Positions 56,401 through 64,000 of a DNA stretch of 64,000 bases are shown here, one piece after another; the first letter of the stretch is position 1; each line of letters opens with the position of its first letter. The notes below the pieces were generated by a model. The model worked only from the letters and a program-made list of their open reading frames with translations. It had not been told where the DNA came from and did no database searches. The stretch lies in assembly GCF_040954835.1 (NCBI RefSeq), contig NC_090706.1, forward strand, positions 39,875,148-39,939,147, given 5' to 3'. The stretch is from Lepisosteus oculatus (Eukaryota; Chordata; Actinopteri; Semionotiformes; Lepisosteidae). Both the position numbers and the translations under genes were made by a program.

Positions 56401-59400
56401 GTTTAGAGTCATTCATTCACAAAGTTTCGTAAATACAGTAGGAACAGGGCCAGCAGCTTTTGCGTCTTTGTATGTACTAGCAGTACTTTGGTCCCAACTG
56501 TTCCCATGTCATGACTGGTAACCTACACAGCAGCACATACAGAATCTTTTCTTACACCTATGGCTTAAATGGGGAAACATGTCTGAAGAAAAATCCTTTG
56601 TATTCATTTGCAAGACTGACAGAGGTAGTCAAAGACCTAGTTCTTCAGTAAGTCACTGCTCTATGTAAGAGCCAGGGACAGTGTACCCGGAGGACTTGGA
56701 TAATGTGTGGGAATCTTCTGGTTAAGGTCTTGTTCACTGAAATTATTGCACACTTTAATCCAAGCAGTACGTCTTGAAAGGCAAAGCAGGAGAGAAGGTG
56801 TCTGAAATCGCTGGGTATTTGGGTGGTAAGATCTGTTTGGCGCTTTATTCAGTAATCAGTGTTTAAATGTAACTGTACTGAAATACAGAAAAAGAATGCA
56901 TGTTTGACTGGCTGAATCACAAGCTGTATAGTGGACAAGGTAATATGCCCTGAAGGCTAACTCCTGCCGTGAAGCATGATCACGATGCGAGGTGGATGCC
57001 TGTTGAGGTACTGAGCCTGCATAGCAGATTTTCTTGCAGGGAGAGAAGAATGCTGACCCGTTCCTTGTTTTGCCACAGCTCACGCTGTGATGACACTGTC
57101 TCGCCAGTCTCATCACTGGTATGTCGCTGACCATTGCAGTAGCTATCCACTGCAGCTCTTCACACTTGCGCAATGCCAGGAGGGTGCCGCTTGAGAAGAC
57201 AGGTGCTGAAGCTGTCTGGACGTGGTTGTGGTTGATAGTTCAGCCAACGCAGATTTTAAGCCTTGTGTTCGAAGGGATGCAACCAGATTTGATCCGAGAG
57301 CCTCTTACTGCCTGATTGGTGAGCAGTTTAAAAGGGCAAAGGTCCTCCAGCAGCTCCTAGATGAGACCATACTATACCACACCACAAGAGCTTATTAGAG
57401 AAGGGTAGCTCGTCAGTGGTTTGGGACTTGACTTGAACATCATCACACCTAGTGGCAGCTGGTGACTGATGCTTACATTTCCATTCATTCTCCCAACTCT
57501 CGTTGTCGTCTGGTGCCGGTCAGCTGGCTGGTCATCTGCCGTTTTGATTCTGAGTGGCCTTTCCTCAGTCCCGTGTGGATATCTGCATGGTGCCTTTGAA
57601 AAGTAGTATTGATGTCCTAGAAATGTGAGCAGCAGACGTATTGTGAAATGCAGAATGCACTATAGTTGCAGAGATGTTTTTTTCTTAGATACTGTATTTA
57701 TATTTGCGACAAAACTGGTTGTCTTAAGGATGCCAAGGGCAGTCGACTGGTCCTGGGGGGAACAGGATTGCTTGAAACTCTAGTGCCCGATGGAGTAATG
57801 GTAGGTGAATTGCAGGGCAGTGGGGAGCTCATTGCACAGGGTTAAGCCTGGCAAAGTATTTAGCTGCAGAGAGCTCGGCTTGGCCTTTTGTCTAACTTTT
57901 AACATGAAGTGCAATACATGAGGTCTCTTCCTGTGTTTTTTGTCGATTTGATTTGCTTCTGCTTTTTTTTAATATCAAGTGAATAATGCTGTTGTTATTC
58001 GTTTGCGCAAACCCCAGTATCTGTTTCCTCAAGTTACAATATCCCCAAAGTGCAGTGTGCAGAGAAATTGAAAGTGTCTATTTTGCTGGTCAGTTGTATG
58101 ATGTATGTGGTATAATTGCCATCATAACAGGTGTGCCAGGGTTCAGCTATACAGTATATATGTTTATAAGCTATGGCTTATACAGGTTACTTCTCTGTTT
58201 GCTTTCATACCCCTGCTCTTCGCTGTGCAGGTCGACTTCACGGGAAAAGGGCTACATCTGCAATCGTGTTGTGAAATGCTTGCAGAAAGATGCACATGAA
58301 ATGTAGGAGCAGGCTTCCTGGGGACAATCCCCTTGAAATAATGCGCCTTGAGTTTTCCTTAAATGCTTAGTGGTGCTGGGAGGTGAGTGTAGTAGTTAAT
58401 GCTCCCTGTCCTTAAAATCTGTGATCACATGAAAGATCGGGACCCCTACCTACAGTGTTATTAACAGCAAATTATACAATACACTCCAAACATCATGAGA
58501 GATGACAGCAAAACTACTGAAATATAAAACCTTTACTTCTGAGGTGGTGGGGTTGTCTGATGAGTAAATGACTGGAATATCTTTTGAGCTGTAAATCAGA
58601 CCGCAGCTTAGAGGATAACAGGTGCAGGTGCCAAGCAGTCTGACAATGCTTCGTGCAAATGTGCACTTCAGCCGTGTGTGATATATTTTCAGGTTGTGCC
58701 CGAAGAAGAAGTAGTAGGAAAGCACAAGTCATTGATGAGAATGAACCCACTTCCTCAGCCTTTTGCAAGTAAGTATGGCAGATTTAAATGTATAACTTGC
58801 AAGCTAGAATTTGTAAAGGACTGCATTATAGAGTCCGAGTATTCATTCTGTTTTTCTTTGCTTAAACTTAATAAAATGTTAAGCACCCATAATTAAGTCT
58901 TGAAAACCTAAGTGTGGTACTACTGAAGAGGTATACCATTACAATTAAGTGCCTAACTAACAAATGTGGTGTTTGAAAAGAGGTTCCTGCATACAGGTTA
59001 CATCTCTGTTTGCTCTCATGCCCCTGCTCTTCGCTGTGCAGGTCGACTTCACGGGAAAAGTGCTACATCTGCAGAGGCTATGTCCCTGTTGGTGATTTTG
59101 AGAGGCACACGGAGTCCTGCATCCGCCGAAGAGCAGATGAGGTACATTGTTTGTCTTGTAGGTGCTCATCCTGGCGGTTTTGTTTCGATGTTATTGAATG
59201 GCCAATTCAACCTTCAGCTGTACCTGCAAGCCAGTTGTGTACCAAGATGACCGAAGGCTTGCGAAGGTCTTGCCTTCCATTGCAACAATAAACTGAGGTC
59301 CTGACGACACCGTTCGTAAGGGATAGGGGTGTTAATCCAGGTGTCCGGCCTGAATTCCACTGTGGGCTCGTACATTCTGGTCTCCCCGGTGTTCCCTCTT

Positions 59401-62169
59401 AACTGGTGAAGCAACCTCTCACTCCTCCCCCTGCTGTGCTGTGCAGTAAGGCTGCAGTGTGTCACACCAGTGGGGGATGAAAGTATTCGCCTCCTATTTG
59501 TAACGGGCGTTCGGATCATTCGGGCTGGAAAGCGCTATCCAAAATGCAAGGACGTCTTATTGTTATTTGTGACACGTGGCATGAAATGAGCCTAAGCCGT
59601 TGATACTGCAGAGCCACTCAGCACCCTGTGATGCGATGACTAGTCTGTCCTCCAATACAGAGGAAATTCAGTTGAAATTCAATCGAGGATGACTAAGACA
59701 AACGGGAAGCCGTTTTTGGAACTTTCTGCTCGAGAGCAAACCCCTCCACCCCTCCACTCTCCACCATGCAACTTGTGCAACTTCAGAAAGAAGCTTGTTA
59801 CTGTAGGTATGAAAATTAAAGGGGAAGTGAACATTTATTGTTTTCATGCGGACAGTTATGCTTGCGTGCCTAATAGGAGCAAGAAAAAAGTGGGACAAAT
59901 TTTGCACTGGTGCACAGATCTTTGAAGGGTGTAAGAACTGTCAGTTAATATATTGGAACATGTTGTTGCACCTGTTTAACATGCTTGCGTTGTTGTCTCC
60001 AGGCAATTAAGACAGTAACATCTCTGTTGCTCTCTTGAAAGCTAATTTTGTGGACTGTAGGTCTTGTGACCTTTTGAGCTCTGCAAAGATGAGCTAAAGG
60101 CCTAACACCACCAAAATGGTTGCAGCAACCATCACTGAGTGATGAATAATGCTATATTCTTGACAAACCTGCAGCTTGCCCTGTAAAGATTAATATGATA
60201 ATAATATGATAAAATATTATTCCCTTACCAATTTCAAGCTAGGCGGTAAGCTTTATCTGATGCACTGATAGGCTAGTGTTTTTGTAAATGGATGACTAAG
60301 GAAGAGCTAGAGTACCCTTACTGAAGTATTGAATGACCTGTTTTCTGGTACAGGGACGAGAGGATTTCCTCACTGCTTTGGAGCAGTCCGAACAGAAGAA
60401 TATCGGTAAGCCTGCAGGAGGGTTTTTTCCTGTTCTTTCCTGCTTGCAGGAAACGGCCTGCTAAAACCATTGCCTTCATTCAGAACGCAAAGTAGACAGT
60501 CTGAAATGAGACCGCTTGTGTGCTTCTCTTCTAACATGATCACACTCGACACTGCACCATGTCTAAACGTAGAAAATTTAAAACGAATGCCAGACTATAA
60601 CAAATGCACTACCGTGACTGTGATTATGCATTATTTGGTAGATTTATTTTTTTAATCAGTCATGGGCTTTTCTTATATATAATGTCATTTCAAGATTGTA
60701 AAAAGTGAGCTGCAGTAACAGTGGTACTTTCGCGTAAAGCTCTCTGTGTGCCAATGCTTTCCTCTTACACTTCCTTCCTGTTTCTTATTTGACAAAGAGA
60801 CCCTTTTGTCCTCTTTCATCATTCTTAAAGTAATAAGCAGGTTTTGCAATTCTGTTGCATAGAAGAACTGTTCTGCTGCTCTGAAAATTTGCATGAAACT
60901 ACTAAACCTACTATAGCAGCATTATTGAATATTTTAATGTGTACATGGCTATAAGTCAGTATATACTGTAGCCATAGTTCTATAAAGGCGGTGCTAAAGA
61001 ATGATGAATCTTTGCTCTAAAATTAAATTAGAATAAAGTATATATAATATAAACCATTTGAAGCTTAAAAATGAAATAAATGCAGTTATGCATTAAAGGT
61101 AATAATTAACACAATTGGCCTTTTATTAAAATCAGAAATTTCAGAGTATCACGGCTCCAAACTCAAAGGAATGTGAATATACACGTGAACATCACCTAAG
61201 TCCCCGTTTCCATTAAATGTTCTATCAAGGAAAAGGCTAGGAAGATTCTCCAACACGGTGCATTACGCATCCATATTCGTAAAGAACTAATTAGGTGACA
61301 GTGGACATGTTGGATTCAATTTTTTTTTCTCTCCTTGAAATACAGAAGCTGAATCTTATCATTCATCACTCAAGCACAGAAAATACAGGTAAGCTGAGTC
61401 ATGGATATGATGTTTATTTTCAATAACGTGGTGCCTCACGTTGCCTCCCTTGAAGCCCGATCAGATAAGATCGCAGGAAATATCCATGGTAAGTCCGTAC
61501 TTGAGTGAGAAACCCGCAAGAAAAGTCGGGTTGCTGCCTGAGGTGGTAGTCAGGTGGAGACAAGTAGTGTCTCCCTTCTGGACCAGAATTGCAACCCAAT
61601 TCCGCAGTGTGCTACCAGGGGACAGAGCAAGACGTGCTGCCCTTTGAGACATGAAGCAAAGGTCCTGACTGTTTGTGGTCATTAAAGATCCCTGTTGAGA
61701 TCTACAGTAAAAGAGTAGGGGTGCATAGCCCAGTGTTTGGACGAAATATGCAGTGACTATGAAGTTATGTCCAGCTCATTAAATTAAAGTCCGGTGAAAC
61801 ATGCGGTTGGTTTTCTCACCTATTCCGGGAAGCCAGTCAGTAATGGGGCTTTCTGATTTGTGTGACTTTCACTTGCTAGAAGCAAGTGATCAGTTCTGTT
61901 CCCAGTATTCTGCTCGGATGTTTCCTTCTTGTTAAGACGGTGCCTTGCAAGGCTCAGCGTTCGACACGGGTCTGGTTTATTCCAGCGAGCCGGTCTCCCT
62001 CCTGGACCACGAGGATGACGCTGCGGGAGAGGACCAGGTGCCGAGCGACTCCCCAGTTAGAGCCTTCACCCCCATCTCCGAGGCCAAGGACTGCCTTGTG
62101 GACTTCAAACAGCAGTTTGCCTCCAGGACGGGCCAGAGGGCTGGGAAGAGAAGGAGGCTGAAGAGATAG
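44330..62169 (+). CDS. uimc1: uimc1 (RAP80): BRCA1-A complex ubiquitin/SUMO reader, complete
   Basis: Nineteen coding exons give 3444 nt (1147 aa plus TAG) with every phase consistent and GT-AG introns: 44330-44440, 45410-45479, 46551-46675, 47370-47891, 48629-48701, 49255-49307, 49481-50017, 50745-50808, 51266-51378, 51960-52871, 53481-53536, 53890-53969, 54625-54686, 55916-56126, 58693-58768, 59042-59141, 60354-60405, 61346-61388, 61986-62169. Domains: SUMO-interacting FVVVSD (about aa 28-33); UIM1 (64-78) and UIM2 (88-102); Abraxas-interacting region [20 protein letters not shown] (from 734); UBZ4-like fingers C962/C965/H977/C981 and C1029/C1032/H1044/C1048; conserved [17 protein letters not shown] and a basic end. 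By homology it binds K63-ubiquitin and SUMO at DNA breaks and brings the BRCA1-A complex. At 1147 aa it is much longer than human RAP80 (about 719 aa) because the UIM-AIR spacer is expanded. An in-frame TAG 15 nt before the ATG supports the start. Confidence 0.92.
44919..44998. mobile_element. 80-bp hAT-type MITE in uimc1 intron 1
   Basis: Terminal inverted repeats CAGGGGTG (44919-44926) and CACCCCTG (44991-44998) are perfect. Eight-base flanks GTCTAGAA and TTCTAGAG share the core TCTAGA, the target-site pattern nTCTAGAn known for Buster-type hAT elements. There is no coding capacity. Confidence 0.72.
45130..45345 (+). repeat. LINE 3' end remnant in uimc1 intron 1
   Basis: ATATACAAGGAGTGTCTGGA and, at the end, AAGTGGACCTGATGGCCTCC followed by TTTCGTTTGCC resemble the dispersed fish LINE tail (GGGCCGAATGGCCTCCTCTCGTTTG). 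It is diverged. Confidence 0.5.
45410..45479 (+). CDS. uimc1: uimc1 coding exon 2
   Basis: Encodes [20 protein letters not shown] with QAR, aa 38-60. Acceptor TTACCTACAG, donor GAG|GTAGGT. No domain; links SIM to UIMs. Confidence 0.85.
45670..45781 (+). repeat. L2-type 3' tail with (TTG)n(TTA)n
   Basis: TTTGTAAAGCACTTTGATCT followed by GTATGAAATGTGCTCTATAA and a TTG/TTA simple repeat (45737-45781) is the common 3' end of fish L2-like elements. Confidence 0.7.
46044..46200 (+). mobile_element. tRNA-derived SINE, family B (5'-truncated)
   Basis: GGCAGAGGAATCCTACTCC, GGGCCCCTGAGCAAGGCCC and AACTGCTCCAGGGG match the - strand element at 3.23-3.40 kb. The tRNA head is lost. Lies in uimc1 intron 2. 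Confidence 0.72.
46551..46675 (+). CDS. uimc1: uimc1 coding exon 3 (tandem UIMs)
   Basis: Encodes [20 protein letters not shown] and [15 protein letters not shown], two ubiquitin-interacting motifs with the required central Ala and Ser. The acceptor is good. The donor CAT|GTACTT is weak but is the only one that keeps phase with exon 4. Reading through instead would add about 80 unrelated residues to a stop. Confidence 0.88.
47370..47891 (+). CDS. uimc1: uimc1 coding exon 4 (repeat motif 1)
   Basis: 174 codons (aa 103-276), Ser/Pro/Arg-rich. It carries [20 protein letters not shown] (aa 162-181), the first copy of a motif repeated in exon 7. An internal donor ACA|GTAAGT at 47445 is also in phase 0. 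Confidence 0.85.
48629..48701 (+). CDS. uimc1: uimc1 coding exon 5
   Basis: Encodes [20 protein letters not shown] with VQSI, a basic segment. Acceptor TTCTTCAG, donor TTG|GTAGGT (phase 1). Confidence 0.82.
49255..49307 (+). CDS. uimc1: uimc1 coding exon 6
   Basis: Encodes [18 protein letters not shown] (first codon split). Acceptor TTGTTACAG. The donor CGT|GTAATT is modest, but the phase fits both neighbours. Confidence 0.75.
49481..50017 (+). CDS. uimc1: uimc1 coding exon 7 (repeat motif 2)
   Basis: 179 codons (aa 319-497). A basic start [10 protein letters not shown] is followed by [12 protein letters not shown] and [20 protein letters not shown] (aa 363-382). It follows a long T-run acceptor ending CTGCAG; the donor is GAG|GTAAGA. 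Confidence 0.88.
50745..50808 (+). CDS. uimc1: uimc1 coding exon 8
   Basis: Encodes [20 protein letters not shown] and P. Acceptor GACCTCAG, donor CTC|GTAAGT (phase 1). Confidence 0.82.
51266..51378 (+). CDS. uimc1: uimc1 coding exon 9
   Basis: Encodes [20 protein letters not shown] and an acidic run [15 protein letters not shown]. Acceptor TGTTTCAG, donor AAG|GTTAAT. Confidence 0.82.
51690..51945 (+). repeat. Interspersed repeat, family F, next to uimc1 exon 10
   Basis: AAAGAAACACCTCCTGTCCT, TTAAATGCACTTCCATTAC, then GGATTAGGTCTCCCTGTAGT match the dispersed family also seen at 22.6-22.75 kb. Its 3' end stops within about 20 bp of the exon 10 acceptor. Confidence 0.62.
51960..52871 (+). CDS. 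uimc1: uimc1 coding exon 10 (Abraxas-interacting region)
   Basis: The largest exon, 304 codons (aa 557-860). It starts with [12 protein letters not shown] and a degenerate third motif copy [18 protein letters not shown]. From aa 734 it holds the conserved AIR ([20 protein letters not shown], then [16 protein letters not shown]), which in RAP80 docks Abraxas. A basic CKKRRRLRR and a long Glu/Asp/Gly tract follow. GC-rich, so its antisense frames are also open. Donor GAG|GTGCGT. Confidence 0.93.
53481..53536 (+). CDS. uimc1: uimc1 coding exon 11
   Basis: Encodes [18 protein letters not shown]. Acceptor TCTTTATAG, donor GAG|GTGAGA (phase 2). Confidence 0.85.
53890..53969 (+). CDS. uimc1: uimc1 coding exon 12
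   Basis: Encodes [20 protein letters not shown] followed by ELDVCP. Acceptor TTTTAACAG, donor CTG|GTAATT (phase 1). Confidence 0.82.
54625..54686 (+). CDS. uimc1: uimc1 coding exon 13
   Basis: Encodes [20 protein letters not shown] and Q. Together with exon 12 it gives VCPETQL, which resembles the segment before the zinc finger in mammalian RAP80. Acceptor ATTTTTAG, donor CAG|GTAATG. Confidence 0.86.
54746..54806 (+). repeat. Short tandem duplication in uimc1 intron 13
   Basis: TATATGTACTGCTGAGTGCT is repeated 37 bp later with one change (TGTTGAG). It does not affect an exon. Confidence 0.8.
55440..55702 (+). repeat. Interspersed repeat, family A, in uimc1 intron 13
   Basis: CAATCATGGCTTCCTCATAA, CTCTGCTCTCCTCCCTGC and GAGTGAACTGTCCAGAAAAG, followed by a TTATTATTAT tail, match the copies at 3.1 kb and 23.8-24.0 kb. 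Confidence 0.68.
55916..56126 (+). CDS. uimc1: uimc1 coding exon 14 (first UBZ4-like finger)
   Basis: Starts with six Val and six Glu codons from a GTG/GAG simple repeat, then [20 protein letters not shown] followed by YC: C962-x2-C965-x11-H977-x3-C981. Acceptor TTCATTCAG, donor CAGG|GTGAGA (phase 1). Confidence 0.92.
58180..58262 (+). pseudogene. Partial duplicate of uimc1 exon 16 with its acceptor (pseudo-exon)
   Basis: These 83 bases match 58991-59073 at 79 positions, including 50 nt of upstream intron, the TCGCTGTGCAG acceptor and the first 33 nt of exon 16. The codon for the first zinc ligand is changed from TGC to GGC, and similarity ends right after the second cysteine codon. It lies in intron 14, 811 bp upstream of the real exon. 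Its frame would end at a TAG at 58304-58306. Confidence 0.88.
58693..58768 (+). CDS. uimc1: uimc1 coding exon 15
   Basis: Encodes [20 protein letters not shown] followed by SSAFC. Acceptor ATTTTCAG, donor CAA|GTAAGT (phase 2). Links the two fingers. Confidence 0.85.
59042..59141 (+). CDS. uimc1: uimc1 coding exon 16 (second UBZ4-like finger)
   Basis: Encodes [20 protein letters not shown] followed by [13 protein letters not shown], with C1029-x2-C1032-x11-H1044-x3-C1048. Acceptor CGCTGTGCAG, donor GAG|GTACAT. Confidence 0.92.
59440..59580 (+). repeat. Possible LINE/SINE 3' tail in uimc1 intron 16
   Basis: GGAAAGCGCTATCCAAAATG CAAGG followed by TTATTGTTATT looks like a decayed 3' tail (GCGCTATATAAATGCAA type). 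Confidence 0.4.
60354..60405 (+). CDS. uimc1: uimc1 coding exon 17
   Basis: Encodes [17 protein letters not shown], close to the FLEQSE segment of mammalian RAP80. Acceptor TGGTACAG, donor TCG|GTAAGC (phase 1). Confidence 0.87.
61346..61388 (+). CDS. uimc1: uimc1 coding exon 18
   Basis: A 43-nt exon encoding [14 protein letters not shown]. Acceptor GAAATACAG, donor CAG|GTAAGC (phase 2). Support is splice sites plus phase only. Confidence 0.72.
61986..62169 (+). CDS. uimc1: uimc1 coding exon 19 (last)
   Basis: The acceptor GGTTTATTCCAG gives the phase needed by exon 18; upstream AGs do not. It encodes [20 protein letters not shown], then [18 protein letters not shown], the conserved RAP80 C-terminal block, and a basic end GKRRRLKR before TAG (62167-62169). 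Confidence 0.9.
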
Positions 62170-62860
62170 ATTTTCATGTGTCTAAACTGCCTGTTGCAGA
62201 ATTTGGAAGTTTTTACTGTGTTCTTACACCTGAATCTTTTTTTTTGTAAACTGTTCCCAGTTAATATTAGTTTTATATTAAATTTCTTTTTTTTATCTTT
62301 TTCAAGTGAGAGTGATGTCTCTGTGGTAGGTTTGTTGTAACGGTGAATTCTCAGGTTCCGAGATCCTGGCCGTAATGTTATTTTTTATGTGAAAGCCCTG
62401 GATGTTTTATTTATTTTTAAGTGAATTCATAACCCAATCTCACACATAGAGACCTTTTCTGAATTCCCAGCCTGCCCAAGACCAACCTTACAAGAGACAT
62501 GGTTTTGAAAACACAGTACTATATGAAAAATCGCCCTACTTGGTTTGGTAACAAAAGACTTAAGAAAGAATATGAACTGCTTTAATGCAAGATGGATGAC
62601 CTGCCTTACTGATTTTTGCCTGAACTACAGTAGTTCTCCAAGTCAAGAAATGCCACTCAGTTCTGCCAGTATTCCAGGATGTGCATCAGCACAGCTTTAT
62701 TTCTTAGAATTGTTGACCCAAGTACATGACATCTCCTGCTTCTCAGCTTCCGAAGAAACGAGATCACAAAAGCACACTTCATTTTTTCCTGAACAGTCCC
62801 ATTTCTATTTTAAGTTTATTTTTACATTGATGAAGCTGTTTGAAATAAAATGGACCTCGA
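62170..62860 (+). other. uimc1: uimc1 3' UTR
   Basis: AT-rich sequence after the stop codon, with ATTAAA at 62277-62282 and a canonical AATAAA at 62844-62849. Either a short (about 130 nt) or a longer (about 700 nt) 3' UTR is possible. Confidence 0.5.
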
Positions 62861-64000
62861 CAGCACTCATCTCTCCAGCTACCCGCACATTCCAGCTGTT
62901 TTTCCCCACATGGTCTTGCAGTGCTCTGACAGCCTTTAAGTGTGCAAGTCTCAAAACTGCTACTTTGTGTACAGGTTGTTGAAGTAAGGAAATTATTTAT
63001 TTTAAGGCATCAAAAGAAGAGTGCTTAGTAGAAGTTTAATCACAGACTAACTCCAGTTTTGTTGGCCTTGGACAAACACAATTCCAGAAGGAAACAGATT
63101 TCTTGAAAAAAGCCCACAGACAGGGGTTGCTCATTGCTGCTACCGAGGCACAGTACAGAAGCCATCATCAGGGCCTTCTGCATCAAACTGTACCTGTAGC
63201 ACCAGATTGCTCTGTGGTTGTGTGTGGTCCGATATGGCTACCTATTTTTCACCCAGTAACACAGTTCTCACAGACATTTTTTTTAAAAAGCATTTTTTCA
63301 TACTGTTTTTTCAAAACTTTTTTCTAGCTGGATTTTATGGGATGAGTACTGTTAAAATACGCATATTGAAATAGGTTTGCTTTTGATGGCGCCAGTTTAG
63401 TGCAGCGGTTCTCGCCTGTGTTGCCCAGACTGGAATGGTCATGACACTTGTGCCACTTAAGTCAAACGGCCATGCATTTCCGAAGTGCGCTCGCACATCC
63501 TTGTCTACAGCACGAAGTTAATGGCATGTACTGTATACAGTCCATGTGCTTTCATAGCAACGGCAGAACGGAAACGAATTCATATCGCTGTTGAATTTAC
63601 ATGGTGCATACTAATATATATTTTTTATGAATGCATAAACATGGAAATTCGCGTGTGCAGCACATTTCATTAGTAGATCCCCAAGACTAGCGTGCAAGTA
63701 TGTAATAGGTATGCAATAAGAGTTTCAGAAGATAGTTAGATTGAAGGCAATGCACCCTAACATGATGTTCACAAAATTGTCTCTTAACAATTGCACAAAG
63801 TCGTAACCATCGTAGCTGTACCCTGCCATCCATCAGTTTATTAAGAATCGTTCTTGGGTAACATCAGAATGCAATCAACATTTGTAAGAATGGATGACGG
63901 GAGTTTCGTAATTATGACAAAGCGAAAAGGCGGTTTAATCAAAGTTTTTTTAAGCAAAAGTCTCTTGTAAGTGTCCATACCCTAACAATGTGTAATGTCA
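62860..64000. other. Downstream intergenic, no gene seen
   Basis: AT-moderate sequence with short chance frames only; no repeat or exon recognised. Confidence 0.5.

Noticed and set aside
56856-57315. Frames on both strands in uimc1 intron 14 that looked gene-like
   Set aside because: Could not be tied to any protein family; probably an old decayed repeat.
61937-61985. Earlier acceptors (AAG at 61936, AG at 61951 and 61957) for the last uimc1 exon
   Set aside because: All give the wrong phase for exon 18; only TTCCAG at 61985 joins in frame.

Overview
The window comes from a vertebrate nuclear genome, most likely a ray-finned fish. Three things point there. Three orthologous vertebrate genes can be read exon by exon with GT-AG introns. 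The interspersed repeats are fish-type tRNA-derived SINEs, CR1/L2-like LINE 3' ends and a hAT-type MITE. The gene set (fgfr4, znf346, uimc1) is the block found on human 5q35. The unduplicated look and the repeat families fit a non-teleost such as gar, bowfin or sturgeon, but the species cannot be fixed from sequence alone.

Layout. (1) Positions 89-250 are the last coding exon of fgfr4 on the + strand, followed by an AT-rich 3' UTR with an AATAAA at 1328. (2) About 1.35-32.4 kb is a 30 kb intergenic stretch with no gene I can support. It holds SINE and LINE fragments, a 15-bp tandem repeat, and two GC/CpG-rich patches (12.5-13.4 kb and 21.4-21.9 kb). (3) Positions 35428-41274 on the - strand hold complete znf346: seven coding exons, 279 codons, four double-stranded-RNA-binding C2H2 fingers, with an AT-rich stretch downstream that is probably a long 3' UTR. 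(4) Positions 41.3-44.3 kb separate the head-to-head znf346 and uimc1 starts and hold a LINE 3' fragment and a SINE head. (5) Positions 44330-62169 on the + strand hold complete uimc1 (RAP80): 19 coding exons whose phases all fit, giving 1147 codons. The order is SUMO-interacting motif, two UIMs, a long repeat-bearing middle, Abraxas-interacting region, two UBZ4-like fingers and a conserved C-terminus. (6) After about 62.9 kb nothing is recognised.

How they work. FGFR4 is a receptor tyrosine kinase; the part seen is its C-terminal tail with the phospholipase C-gamma docking tyrosine. ZNF346 binds double-stranded RNA through matrin-type fingers. UIMC1/RAP80 reads K63-linked ubiquitin and SUMO at DNA breaks and brings the BRCA1-A complex through Abraxas. 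They are neighbours by ancient synteny rather than members of one pathway.

No undescribed system was found. The most interesting points are a partial duplicate of the uimc1 zinc-finger exon with a lost cysteine, a repeated motif and an in-frame alternative donor in the uimc1 middle region, and an fgfr4 orientation opposite to that recalled for human.
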